A DNA stretch of 64,000 nucleotides from Schizophyllum amplum (taxonomy: Eukaryota; Basidiomycota; Agaricomycetes; Agaricales; Schizophyllaceae): positions 1 to 64,000 of the forward strand of contig VDMD01000108.1 of the NCBI GenBank assembly GCA_007026445.1, given 5' to 3'. Both the position numbers and the translations under genes were made by a program. Shown piece by piece: positions 23,100 through 34,742 of the stretch (its first letter is position 1; the number at the start of each line of letters is the position of its first letter). The notes beneath the pieces were generated by a model that saw only the letters and a program-made list of their open reading frames with translations, had not been told where the DNA came from and ran no database searches.

Positions 23100-24227
23100 T
23101 CACTCCTCTGTCCGTGGGCGCTTCTCTGGCGGGACGTCCTCCCCGCCCTCGCTCGCCCGCTTCCGCGGCGTCATCGGGGAGGTAGACGCGCTGCTGTCGC
23201 TTTCGACAAGTGGTGAGGTGCCGTCATTCTCCGAATTTGGGCCCATGCTGTCGTGCTCTCCGTTCGGACCCATGCCATCGTGCTCTGCGTTCGTACCCAT
23301 GCCGTCGTTCCCCGCGCTCGGGACCATGCCCTCTGGTGGCGGCTGGTGCATCATCTGCGGCGGCGGCGGCACCATTCCGTACATATGCGCGGCGTAGGGG
23401 AATGGTGGGGGGTAGTAGTATGGGGGCATGACTTGCGGGGCCCCCTGTTGGTCGCCGCCGCCAGGTTGCGTGTCTGCAGGCATTGGTGGTGGAGCGGGAA
23501 GGAGGCCAGGGACGGGGTAGCACATGGGGTAGTAGCCCTCCTGGCCAGGCGGGGGGCCTGAACCAGGTGGCGGTGCTTGAGCATTGGCGGGAGGCGGTTG
23601 CGTCTGCCAATCCCCCGCTTCGGGCGTGTACTCCGTAAACTGCTGCTGCTCCTGGTCCTTGTTTCTACGCTTGTACGGCCCGCGCTTGATGCCCTTCTTC
23701 CGCTCCTTGCGCTGCCCGTCGACGCAGCTCTCGATCAGGCCGTACTTGACGCACCGCTCGCACGGGCGCGCCTCGTCGCAGCGCTTGCACGCCGTCGCGC
23801 AGTTCGTGCAGGCGTTCTTCACCTGCTTGCGCTTCATGCGCATTTGCGCGGCGCTGGGCGACGACCCGCCCGTGGGCGGGCTCGGCAGCGCGGACGGCAC
23901 GAAGGCGCCTGGGACATCGGGGTGAGCGGACGCGCGATCGCCGAGCACGTACTCGTACGCACCTTGGCCGGGGGGAGGGGGCGGAAAGGCGTACACCATC
24001 CCTGGCGGGAGAGGCGGGAGCATCATGATCTGCGTGCCCGGCGGGAGCGCGGTGGGCATGCCGTTCGCGTCGATGGCGATGGCGCCGCCCTCCGCGCCGG
24101 GCGCGGTGTAGAAGGAGGGCGGGTACGCGGCGGCGGGGGATACGAAGGTGGGCGCGTACGGCGAAGGGTAGGGCATCGCGTACGCGGGCTGCTCTTGGGT
24201 GGGCGACTTGGGCGGCTCGGTGGCCAT
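23100..24227 (-). CDS. Zn2Cys6 fungal transcription factor, Pro/Tyr-rich
   Basis: Single-exon gene of 375 residues. The DNA-binding zinc cluster is at residues 140-168: Cys140-x2-Cys143-x6-Cys150-x5-Cys156-x2-Cys159-x8-Cys168, with an extra Cys147. A basic linker, ERKKGIKRGPYKRRNK, follows it. Both flanks are disordered and rich in Pro, Tyr and Met (MVYAFPPPPPGQGAYEYV, PPYYYPPPFPYAAHMYGMV). Residues around 315-345 form repeats of about eight residues of the type DGMGPNxEH. A C-terminal SPMTPRKRAS..PEKRPR segment looks like a nuclear localisation signal. There is no fungal-specific middle homology domain, so this is a short regulator of unknown target genes. The mirrored + strand open frame is a GC-rich shadow. 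Confidence 0.88.
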   Translation of the reverse strand: MATEPPKSPTQEQPAYAMPYPSPYAPTFVSPAAAYPPSFYTAPGAEGGAIAIDANGMPTALPPGTQIMMLPPLPPGMVYAFPPPPPGQGAYEYVLGDRASAHPDVPGAFVPSALPSPPTGGSSPSAAQMRMKRKQVKNACTNCATACKRCDEARPCERCVKYGLIESCVDGQRKERKKGIKRGPYKRRNKDQEQQQFTEYTPEAGDWQTQPPPANAQAPPPGSGPPPGQEGYYPMCYPVPGLLPAPPPMPADTQPGGGDQQGAPQVMPPYYYPPPFPYAAHMYGMVPPPPQMMHQPPPEGMVPSAGNDGMGTNAEHDGMGPNGEHDSMGPNSENDGTSPLVESDSSASTSPMTPRKRASEGGEDVPPEKRPRTEE

Positions 24228-25777
24228 CTCGTTGCGGGGTCGGGGTCGGGGTCTACTCAGATGGCGGGACTGCTGGTGGTGTGGTGTGCGCCCCGCTCGG
24301 CGGCGGCGGCGGCGGCAACTGGCGGCACGGTGGCGAGCTGTCCATGGTCGTCGTCAGCGCAGGAGGCAAGGGAAGGGGATCGGTGCGCACCTGCGCTACG
24401 CGAATTGCAAGTCCGCTTTCAACGTCCGACGGCGCGTTGAGTCTCAGTCGAATGGAGCTCCGACCCAGCTTTGACCTGTCCTAACACTCTCTCCTCTGCT
24501 GCTCCGTGTCTTCTCGATTCTGGGCCCGCTGGCGCTGGGAGCCCGAACCTGCTGATGTCGTGGTACGGATACAAGGCTATCCAAGAGCGCAATCTCTCTC
24601 CTTGGACCGTGGGAACTCGTTCAGCGTCGCGGTCTCGCCGACCTCCTGGTCTGGTAGGCAACGGGGTCACTACCACCCTCTATCGACGTCGTGTAATAGG
24701 ACGGCAAGCGTACTTGGAAGGTTTTGGGAAGACGGCCGATTTCGGTACAGGACAGTCTTCACGAACGTTGATCATCTACCACTGGCTACCGCTCTCGCGC
24801 TCAGCTCTCCACGTTTCAGTCTGTCTCTCGACTTCACTGCCTCTCAGATCCCCAGACCAGATCCACGCAAACCTGCTATCTATGATTCTTGGCTTTGCTA
24901 GACAGTGCATGAAGCCTGGTGAGCAAACTGTTGCCACGCTGTCGACGACTCCTTTTCCTCCTCATACCATCGACAAGACTGCCAAGCTCGAACGCAGCTC
25001 TCCCTTCTTCATCTACTTATGTATAAGCTTGCTTTTCATGCTCAGATAGTGCAAGATTCATCCGTATCATCGGCAGCAATACGCCAGGTGGACATGATAG
25101 AGGCGTCGTCCGGCGCTGCTCAGGCGCTGCTTCATACAGTGCACGTCAGTCTAGGGCACTGCACACGAACCTGTAACGCTTGCCACCCATGCGTCGTTTG
25201 AGATGCACTGGTTTGTTGGCTGAGCTACTTAGACGCCACCACTCTCGGCCACGGTCATCAGAGCTCGAGGTGCTGCAATGCACAAAGCACGGCGACGCGT
25301 ACATTCATTGATCTCTGCCCGCGGCATGACACAAGGCAAATGCGTTGTCACTGTCCTTTCACCCCTTCCTTTTTTTTACTACGTGGAATGGTACAGTACA
25401 ATGGGAAAACTCAATGAGTGTCTACCATCACACAAAGTCAATCAATGAGCCTTGGTACTGCCATCGCCCGCTGAGCGCTGAGCATGCAAAGCAGACATGT
25501 ATTCCTAGGACGGATGGCCAAAAAGTTTTGTTTGTTTGCTTGTACTTAGAGGCGTAACCGCGAGATAAAGAATTATGTAGGAGAAGACTGATCGGGCCGA
25601 AGGCTGCTGTCATCGCCATGACGAGAAGCGGAACAGAATCAGACAGATCAGCATCTTGCCCCTGTATAGGATCGCCTCTTCAAGCTTGCACACATTGGCT
25701 GGCACACGACCTTGTTCCTTCCCTCCATCAGCTCTCCCTCAAGCAACTCCTCAAGAAGAACTCACTGGCGCTTCAAC
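24228..25777. other. Divergent intergenic region, no gene supported
   Basis: About 1.55 kb between the Zn2Cys6 gene (-) and the lipase (+). Open frames at 24471-25049 and elsewhere have no domain-like composition and no splice support. A pyrimidine-rich leader precedes the lipase ATG. Confidence 0.5.
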
Positions 25778-27213
25778 ATGGTGACCGATGAACCCGCAGA
25801 GATACCGGCCTCCAGCTCCTCGCAAACGCTTTCCGACAGCAGCAGACCATCGCAGAGCAGACTGTCAGAGGGTCGCAGGCCCTCAGATATCGGCAGCAGG
25901 CTCAGGAAATCGACCAGCATGCTCAGCAGGTCGCTGTCAATGAGCAACAAGCCAACGAAGGCCGCTCGGGCCAAGTACACGCTTACGGAGACGCAGAAGG
26001 AAATGTACTCGGCCGAGAAACTGATGAACTTCCGCTGGATTGCGAAGACAGTCGCGACGATCAGCCCCTATGTGCTCCAAGCCGAGGACATGGTTCCGCA
26101 GGACATCGTCGAGGAACTATCACTTCTGGGTGCGTACGCTTCATTCACTATCACGGGCACTTGCAGAACATACTCCCCCAGGTCAATTCGCGGAAACCGT
26201 CTACATCTGTAACAGCACGAAGACCCTCGAAGACTTCCTCTTTGCCCACATACAAGAACTGACGCGCCCGGGCTTCCCCTTTGATTGCTACACCGCGCTC
26301 CTCGACGCGGACCTCGTCTCCACCTTCCACGGCACCGTCGCCCGCCTCCCCGCTACGATCTTCCACCACCGGCCCTCGCACCGGCTCATCCTCTCCATCT
26401 CCGGCACCTCCTCGCTCCAGCACGCCTACTACGACGTCAAAACCAATAAGCACCGGCACCCCTCGCGCCGCGGGCAGGTGCACTCCGGGTTCTGGCGCCT
26501 GTACAAGGGGCTGCGCGGCCGCGCGGTGGACGCGCTGAGGGACGCGCTCGACAAGTACCCGGATGTCAATGAGCTGGTGGTGACGGGGCACTCGATGGGC
26601 GGGGTGGTATGCCACTTGTTGCTGCTGGACTTATTGGCGGACGAGTCGCTGCTGCCGGTCGACGTGAAGCTGAAGATCTGTGCGTTCGGCTCACCGCGGC
26701 CCGGGGACGCGGAGCTTGCACGGTACTGGAAGGAGCTGGTGAAGACGCGGCGGCTAATGCACGGCGAGGATTCGTTCACGGAATACCTTGTTAAGGCGTA
26801 CAACGATGGTGCGTTTTGCCAACCTCGATAACCTCCAGCTCTCCTGACGTCGTACTTAAATCTTGACAGGCGTCCCAGCACTACCACCCCTCGCATTCGG
26901 CTTCCGCCACTTCACGCAGACACCCTTCTATCTCACCGACGACCACCTCTATCGCATCCCCGAGCGAGAGTGCGAGTGCACGCTCTTCAACGTCCAGGAG
27001 CGCGCCTCGGACCCCACGTACCCCAAGGGCGGACACAACTACTACAATGGGCGGCCCATCGAGCGCTTTTTCCGCCGGGTGAATTGGCTGGAGAAGGCGA
27101 AGCCTGGGGTGGAGGGGTGGGAGGACAGATACACAATGCATGCAGGGCGGCATGAGAGGTGGGATAAGGAGGGGAGGGGAAGGAGTGATGGGAGGGGTGA
27201 GGGGGTGTCTTGA
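25778..27213 (+). CDS. Class 3 lipase (alpha/beta-hydrolase), cytosolic type
   Basis: Exons 25778-26129, 26182-26808 and 26870-27213 sum to 441 codons. The nucleophile elbow GHSMGG is in VNELVVTGHSMGGVVCHLLL. The family's oxyanion strand reads HRLILSISGTSSLQHAYYDV, and VHSGFWRLYKGLRGRAVDAL precedes the elbow. KICAFGSPRPGDAELARYWK supplies the usual Asp region, and the distal GGHNYYNG supplies the likely catalytic His. The N-terminal 75 residues are Ser/Arg-rich and disordered, with no signal peptide. This suggests an intracellular triacylglycerol or monoacylglycerol hydrolase rather than a secreted enzyme. An upstream in-frame ATG at 25712 would add 22 residues; 25778 is preferred for its context. 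Confidence 0.9.
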
Positions 27214-27481
27214 CAGAATTGCTGTTGGGGGGAAGACTCGCTTTTTTGAAGGCAGACGACACTGGCACGGAGGAAGACGCGCGCATCTACTCACGCGCAT
27301 ATTTTATAGGATATTTATTGTGGGAGTAGCGACCCTTCATCATCATGTACAGATACAGTGCGAGCTATACTCATAAGTCGTCAAATCTTTCAAGAGAGAA
27401 AATTCGAGCTCAGCGCAGATTCAGATTTTACGTCGCGGCCACAAGAATGCGACGAGGCTTTGCTGCGCGGTGCGTCGGGAC

Positions 27482-29454
27482 TCACAGTTTGGCGTCCCGA
27501 GGCATAGCTGGCGCAACGGCAGGCGTTGGGCCAAGGGCTGGGGTCGGGTCACGCTTGGTGTGATCTGCCTCGACTTTGTGGCCCTCCGAGTCGGAGCTGC
27601 CCTCGCTGTCCTTCCTCAGCACGAAGTCGAACTGCAGAAGCTTGAAAGGTTTGCCCCGGGGGATGCCGCGCTTCTGGGCCTCGGTGGCGTCCGTCACCTG
27701 CTCGAAGTTCTGTGCGCGTGGATGTCAGCCAGGTGCGCGCGATGATTCACGATGATTGCTGATGAAGCTTGAAGTTTGGGGGATGGGAGCATCATCCGGT
27801 GATTCACAGCGGGCAGGATGGGAAAATACTGAGACGAGTAAGGCAGTGGCTGGTGCAGAGGGAGAAAAGTCAAGGACGGATCTCAGAGAATAGCCGGTAG
27901 CAGTAGCGAAGGGCGATGGAGTGTTAATGAGAGGATGTGGGTGAAGTGGCATAATGAACAGGTGGTGGAGGTGAGCGACGTGGGCGAGGCAATCACGGTT
28001 GATATTCGTCCTCGAGTCACCCAAGAGTTCGAGCACGGCAATTAAGAAGGTCGCTGCAATGCGAGGGAAGAAGGGAGCGAAGGCCACATGAGCGAAGGCG
28101 GACAGGAGAATATACGAACGCAAAGCGGAAATGACAAGCCACAAAACCGCGCAAGACTAGCCACAGGCCCGCTCACTTACCACAACCAGCGAGCGCTTGA
28201 CCGCAAATACAGCATCGTTCGTCAGATACGTGTCACCCTCGGGGTACAGCGCAGTGACGAGCGTCTTCAGCCCCGGGGCGGTCACCATGAAGTGCAGGTG
28301 GGCTGGGCGCTTAAAATTCAATCGTCTGCGTAAGCATTCCCTGCATCGTGTGAAGACATGACATGCTCATGACGGACCATGTTGTGCCGGTTAAGCGTGG
28401 TGAGCAGCTCGCCCACCGGGCCGTCGCCAGGAATGGGGTACGGCACGGGCACGACTGCGCGGAAGCTATAGCGGCCCTGCGTGTCGGTGCGCAGGCGCCC
28501 ACGACAGTCCGGCTTTTCGCGGTCAGCATATTGGGTGTCATAGAACCCTGAAGGCTCGCGTTAAACATGCTGAAGCTCAGTGGGGAGCAGAGAGGCAAAG
28601 ACTTACCATTCTCGTCGGCCTCCCATGTTTCGATGACGGCACCGGGAACGGGCGCTCCATCTGTGTTCAGAACGCGTCCCTCAACGAAGAGGAACTCGCC
28701 CTTGCCCTCAGAGGCGATGGATTCACCCAGTGAGACTGCAAGTGCACCGTTGAGCCTTGGAGTCCAGACGCGCGCCGATAGCTCACCTTCCGCGGCATCC
28801 TCAGTGAAAAATGGCCCCAGAACCGTGTGATCGGTGCCCTTGCCATCGGACGGGTTCGACAGGCCCTCTACCAGGGAAGAGAAGCCAAAGATGTCGGAAA
28901 GGAGGATAAATTCCTGGCGTAGTGGCGTGCACGTCTGCCCCGTGCGCGTGAGGAACTCAATCGCAGCCCGCCACTCTGCAATCGTCAACCTGCGCAGAAG
29001 AGGTTCAGTCAGCTCCCATCCGTGCTCTACGGTCGTATTCCCAACAGCGCCTGCTCGCACGTCCGCTACTGTGCGGGGGGTGCATCGCTGCCAAGGCTGC
29101 TTCTACTCACTTCGTCTCCTTCGCAAAGACGTGCAGATGTTCGACAAGCTTATCCATAAGTAGACGCTGTCGCCTGAGAATGCGGCAAGGATGATCTCCG
29201 CGTCAGCTTTAAGGAGATGAGCATAGCGAGCATGGACGGCGCACGGGTTGGTGATTAGTGTGTTAAGCTTGAAGACATTCTCTGTGACGAGGTCGGGCGT
29301 GTCGGGGACCTGGAATGGAGACGGGGTTGACCGTCAGGCTTGTTCGGTACAATGAGTCAACGGTAGCGCGCACCGGAAGCTCGAAGGAGGGGGGCGGGAT
29401 GCCATTAGACTGCGCGACGTTCGGGGCCTTGGGGACGCTGGTTGAGTCGCTCAT
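27482..29454 (-). CDS. Intradiol ring-cleavage dioxygenase (catechol/hydroxyquinol 1,2-dioxygenase type)
   Basis: Non-heme Fe(III) enzyme opening catechol-type rings in aromatic degradation. The N-terminal dimerisation helices read [15 protein letters not shown] joined to [19 protein letters not shown], then [18 protein letters not shown] and [18 protein letters not shown]. The catalytic domain has [38 protein letters not shown] (first Tyr ligand), [20 protein letters not shown] (second Tyr), [11 protein letters not shown] and the iron-binding [10 protein letters not shown]. The C-terminus carries a charged tail. Introns are short except the last, 27711-28180 (470 nt). A hydroxyquinol-type role would fit fungal lignin-derived aromatics, but specificity cannot be read here. 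Confidence 0.9.
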
Positions 29455-30630
29455 GGTGTAGCTTGTGAAGTGTGGGTTGTGGGGAGAGACAAAGGGATGT
29501 GGGAATCGTTTCTCGCGAAGACATAAGGCTACCCGGCGTTGTCACTTCTTGTTCTCGTGAGCTGGGGAAGACGCGCACGGGGGCCGGCAAAGCGGGCATT
29601 CTGTCCGACTGTCGGGGGAATATCTCGTGAGCAGCATATGTCGAGGAGAAAAATTGGAAGGCACAAATGGGCAACGGCCTGCGTGAAGTTGAACTGCAGT
29701 AAGCAGAGTCAGTGTGCTATGTAGCATAAATGAACCCGCGCCGCGGGAGCTGCGCGGGAGCAAAAGATCTGATGCAGATCAGTCTGATTCAGTGCAGATC
29801 GTGTCAACTCGGACCGCAAATCCGGATCGGGGCGGGACCTGCCGCGCCGGCGCAACGCAGCCTGCACAACGCCAGCAAAACGCCAGCAAGACTTTGGGCC
29901 CCAAATCCACACGCCTCCTCGCGCAAAATTTGTCAATTCGTTGCAGCCGCTACACGGCTCTCAGCATGCACTGTATATCTGCAACGGAAGGTCACATTCA
30001 GAAACTGCATACGCCACGAACGTCTGCTGTTTAATTGTGGCACATGCACCGCTAGCGCATCTCGGCGCAAATCAACCTCCCGCAACCGCGTTTCGACACG
30101 GCATGAATGAATTTATACGACCGCGCGCAGCGCTCGCAAGTTTATCTAGGCGCACTGTGCCGCCGACGTTTGCCATCGGGTAATCGACCTTGCAGGTACG
30201 GCACCCACACGAGCCATTCCGTACATGATCGTGGCAACCGATTGACGGACGGACGAAACCAAACTTATTGTGTACGCGGCACCGCCGGTCTGTGCCCTGA
30301 AGCTCACTGCTGCTTAGGACCCCCAGGAGCGTTCTGAGTATACACCCCGCTCGCGACTGCTTCTCGCAAATTGCGCACCGGTCGGCCTTATCTGACTTCG
30401 AATCTCAGTGCGCTCTCGATACTTACATCGATCTCATAGAGTCTTGGTTCCCAGGGCTGTTTGCCACACATTGGATCACCGAGCGTCCCAATAAGGCGCC
30501 ACGCACCGGTTGGCTTTAATTTACTGACTATGGCGATATTCGGTCTGGACACGTTTCTAGCCTGTCCATCGCGTCCGGTTTATAGCCGCCCCTTCTCCAC
30601 CGCCCATCTTCCCGCATCCACCTTGTAGCA
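29455..30630. other. Divergent promoter region (dioxygenase / velvet)
   Basis: About 1.2 kb between divergent starts. A TTTATAG box near 30578-30584 precedes the velvet ATG by about 50 nt. The reading frames present lack splice or domain support. Confidence 0.5.
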
Positions 30631-31784
30631 ATGCTAAACGACCCGCAAGAGGTATATCGCAGGCGCAATAGCGCTGAGTCGGCGCGAGGGAACATCTATA
30701 TCAACTATGTTGCCAGATACCGCCAACCTGGCGGGTCTGTCCCCGATTTCGCACACGGCTGCTATGAAGGGGGCCAACCGGGCCCGACGACCACTGTCGC
30801 GGAGCTGGCAGAGATACAGACGCCTTCGTTTGGCAGAAAGTGCGTGCTACTGGCTCCAGCCAGCGCGAGAAATTCCTGACAGTCCCGTGAATATTCCAGA
30901 TATGCCACGGTGGACCGTCGCCCGCTTGATCCGCCGCCCGTCGTCCGGCTTCGGCTGTTCGAAGTTCTGCACCCAGGCACTGTCTACCAGCAAGCGCGCG
31001 AAGTCACGAGGTATTTGTGCGTGCCACTCCACTGTGTGTGGCTTTACTTATATGGCTTCGACAGCGCAATCGATACGACGTGCTTCACGTGTGTCGCCCA
31101 TCTATACTGTGCGACTCGGAGAAGCGCTGGCCCTTCATCTCCTGGCGCGTCCACCTCCGCCTATGGCCGTCAACCTGGAGCTGTGTGCCACCCGTGCTAT
31201 GAGCCGGGCGCTTGGACTGGAGGCCCTGGTTTTGCGCGCGCGACGGGCTCCACGATGCCTATGCTGCCCGTCCAGTCCATTCCGCAACAAGGCGAGCACG
31301 TCACTGAACATCTAGTCGGTGGGAAGGTAACAACGGCTACCAAAATCACTTTCGATGGTCAACCGATGGTCGTCTTCGCTTTCCCGGTACGTGCTCCTCT
31401 CGACGCTGTGGAGAAAAAAAGAATCTCAACAATGCCAATGTCAGGATCTCTCCGTGAGACTGGAGGGACATTTCTATCTCCGATACAGCCTATTCGATCT
31501 AACATTGTCTCTGCCGTCCCCGGGCTGCGAGCGCCCCCTTTTCACTTGCCAGGCGGAGTGCTACGGAGGGGCCTTCAGAGTCTACCCTACGAAGGAAGCA
31601 CCCAGTCTTCCTCCATCTACACCCATGACCAAGGTCAGGATCATCGTTGTCCTTTTATGGCGCGGACCTAATGCTTGCCAAGGCTCTCTACGACGCTGGC
31701 CTCCGCATCACGTTCCGCTCGCGCGAGCGCAAGCGTCGCCGCAACAATGAAGGCTCTCCTTCGAACGCCTCTACTCAGGGATGA
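30631..31784 (+). CDS. Velvet-domain regulator
   Basis: Fungal transcription regulators that link development and secondary metabolism. Exons 30631-30839, 30900-31010, 31065-31386, 31445-31633 and 31683-31784 sum to 311 codons (310 residues), all with consensus splice ends. The velvet fold signature is clear: VAELAEIQTPSFGRK joined to YATVDRRPLDPPPVVRLRLF, then HVTEHLVGGKVTTATKITF, VVFAFPDLSVRLEGHFYLRY, CQAECYGGAFRVYPTKEAPS and LPPSTPMTK, ending in GLRITFRSRERKRRRNN. The Cys-His part normally reading like LCHVDLFPVP is degenerate here (FTCVAHLYCATRR). The final basic stretch can act as a nuclear signal. Which velvet subclass (VosA, VelB or VeA) it belongs to is not settled. Confidence 0.88.
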
Positions 31785-32332
31785 CACTGAGCGGTCGAGG
31801 CGCATCGTCACTCGCGTCCGGACGCTGGGCGTAAATACACAAGCGCGAACAGCTCGCCCCCGCCTGCTCTGACGGTATATGGCAATCTCCCTCTTCATTG
31901 AACTTAAGGCTTTTACACCCATCGCTGCGCCGTTACGTACTGCACAGGGCGTTCAGAACTTCCATCGTGCCGGACAGAATTCACGTCGATAGAGCGCGGC
32001 CTCCGCGGACGGCGACCGTCACACATATGTTTAACACTGTAGTAATTTCACAACTTATTCTAGAGGTAGTGTATATGCGTAACCGCCTCATCGGCGTACC
32101 TCCCTTGCTAGGGGTGATATCGCCCAGGAACAATGGACTGTTTACTTTCCATTGTTTGTCTCAAGGCCAGCGCGGTCACGTGAGAGAAGTCATTTCTCCC
32201 ATTTCAAATCCAACGGCAGCCGCATGATCGGAGCCGCGCGCCTTGTCCTGGACCGTCATCATCATCGAGATCGCTGCGACCTTCCCCTTCTTGGTTTTCC
32301 TCTTTCTTGGATCTCTGGGCTCTCTGAAGTAC
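31785..32332. other. Intergenic before RAD52
   Basis: 548 nt without a gene. An in-frame hydrophobic extension upstream of RAD52 (from 32243) is not used, because Rad52 proteins have no such leader. Confidence 0.5.
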
Positions 32333-34230
32333 ATGGAAGGATCAGCGGCGGCCTTCAGCGGACATCTCGTCAACGCATTCGAGCAGAGTCAGCAACCACA
32401 TACACGTGCCACTGGGCCCTTCGGACAGCCGCTGCCCTTCTTCACGCAGGAGACGAGCATTATGGAAGCGGGCAACATGTCATTTAATACGAGCATGCAT
32501 GGGGGCGGGCTCCAGATCAAACAGGAATCGGCGGTTGCGAGCACCTCCGCCTCCGCAGCGTCACACGCAGGGGGTCTCACCACGGATTCGCAGTTCAACA
32601 TCCAGGCATTCAAGCACAAGCTCAACCAGAAGCTCGGGCCGGAGTACCTCTCGACGCGCCCGGGCGGCGGGGGGACGAAGCTCACGTACACTGCGGGCTG
32701 GCAGATCATCAACCTGGCGAACGAAGTGTTCGGGTTCAACGGCTGGAGCACGAATGTGATCAGTTTGACGACGGACTTCATCGACGAGAAGAACGGGCGG
32801 TATAGCGTGGGGGTAACATCGATCGTGCGGGTGACGCTTAGGGACGGAGCGTTCCATGAAGACATCGGGTACGGGCAGGGCGATAATCAACCGAATAAGG
32901 GTCAAGCGTTGGACAAGGTGCGTGTTGTCCCGGGTCTTGCGCAGCGGCATGACTGATGAACTTGTTAGGCCAAGAAAGAGGCGGTCACGGACGGAATGAA
33001 GCGCGCCCTCAGACACTTTGGAAACGTACTGGGGAACTGCTTGTATGACAAGTCGTACACGGACCGAGTCGCAAAGATGAAGAGCAAGGTGCCTCAGGTA
33101 TGTTCTCCGTCGCAGACATGTATCTCGTCACTCATCGTTATACAGGAGAAATACGACGACAGCACGCTATACCATTCCGACAAGTCCTTCGCAAATGCCA
33201 CATCGAACACACACAATGCTAGCTCTTCATCTCGCTCCTCGGCACCCAACAACACCTCTGCACCTCAATCCAGACCGTCCGCGGTCCAACAAAGACCCCC
33301 ACAATCGACTTCTGCAGCCGCCTCTTCTTCGTCCGCACGTCCGCCACCCATCGTTCCACCGAACAGTGGCCCCAATTCATACGCCAATCGCCCGCAGCAA
33401 CAGGCGCCAGGAAGCAGGCCTCACGCACCGCCTCAGACGAACAACCGACCTTCAGAAACCCGACCCTCAGCATCCGCCAGCAAATCTTCAGCCACGCCTC
33501 CACCCGCCCCTGCTCCACCTGCCTCAGACGATGACTTCTTCAACGGGGACGACGACTTCTTCGATCTTGTGAGCGGCTTGGAAGACTCGGGCGCGCCAAT
33601 CGGCGACGACGAGGGAAGGCCGCTCCAGAACGACGAGCCACCGTTGCATGAAGATACGGAGTCGGATGCACATGCGCCACAGCAGGCCAGCATCGCGCCG
33701 CAGAGTCGGCCACAACAGCAACCCCAACCAGCCGCGCGACCTCATCAGCCTGCCCCGCAGGCGCAGCAGCCCCGCCGGGAGCCGGCGTCCGTGAAGAAGG
33801 AGCAGGACCCACAACGGCGGGAGCAGGAGCGACAGGCGCGGCTGAACTTGATCCAAGAAGCTATGGGCGAGAAGGTCGCTGCGCCCGCGCCCTCCCGAAC
33901 TGGCAACCAGAACAACGCCCCGCACGCGCGCAGCAGCAGCGGGAGTGCGACAATATCCTCCGGCGCGCGGTCCTCCTCGACCGGCTCGGGCGGCTTCAGG
34001 CCGGCTCAGCAGCAGACGGCGGGGGTGAAGAGGAGCGCGGATGCTATGTCGACGTCGTGAGTGTTCATTCTGTGGACTTCGATGGAGCTGGGGAGCTGAC
34101 GTGCTTGTGCAGCCATAACCAGACGAACCGCCGACCTACGCCGGGCGTCGGCATGGGTCTTAATCAGCAGGTCCGGCAGCCGCTGGGCACTCTGGATGTT
34201 GGCGGGGATGCGAAGCGCGCGCGGTACTGA
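32333..34230 (+). CDS. RAD52: Rad52 homologous-recombination mediator
   Basis: Anneals single strands and loads Rad51. The conserved N-terminal domain is visible: [80 protein letters not shown] and [17 protein letters not shown]. After an intron come [20 protein letters not shown] and [18 protein letters not shown]. The rest is a long disordered Ser/Pro/Gln-rich region with an acidic patch ([20 protein letters not shown]), which may be the RPA- or Rad51-contacting part. A last exon after an intron near 34060-34112 ends in GGDAKRARY. The start is uncertain: 32333 is chosen, and 32462 (MEAGNMSFN) is an alternative. Confidence 0.93.
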
Positions 34231-34742
34231 GATGGCTTCGCGGTCTGTTCTGTCTTCGTTGTTTGCTGTTCGTTATCCTTCTGTTCCCTCATTGTCCCAC
34301 GCATTATTGCATATCATGCACCTCTTGGCTTTCCCGCATCACTTTCTTGGCCTGTTATTGACTTCATCGCTCTTGTTTTCGAGTTCCGAGCACCGAATCG
34401 TTTGAACCCCGACCATTACAACCTGATTACAACTGAATCACTTGTCGCTCAAGGACCGTCGTCACTTTACTGTACCATCATGGATATTCTTTGCACGTGC
34501 ACTCCTATTGTCAGATATGTACCTACGCACACTGAAGACAACGCTATAGCCTGTTCTGCGCTTGTGATATAGCAAATACAAGAAATATGTCACAAGTGGA
34601 TTTTGTACGGCGACCATGGAGGCTCCCATTTTACGAACGCTCAGGTTCGAGGGGCTGTCATCGCATACTAGGCTATGCTGGATCTGCCCAATCACGGCAC
34701 GTAACGAAAGTCAGGCGCCTGCGAAGGAGGCTTCAGCTACAT
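34231..34742. other. Intergenic between convergent genes
   Basis: 3' flanks of RAD52 and the MFS gene. Nothing coding seen. Confidence 0.5.

Noticed and set aside
23577..24440. 287-codon plus-strand open frame
   Set aside because: Arg/Gly-rich shadow opposite the Zn2Cys6 gene, whose zinc cluster and intact frame are convincing.
24471..25049. 192-codon plus-strand frame
   Set aside because: No domain, no leader and no conserved-looking blocks; it lies in the divergent promoter region.
32243..32332. Hydrophobic N-terminal extension of RAD52
   Set aside because: Rad52 is nuclear and has no signal-anchor; the later ATG at 32333 gives a normal N-terminus.
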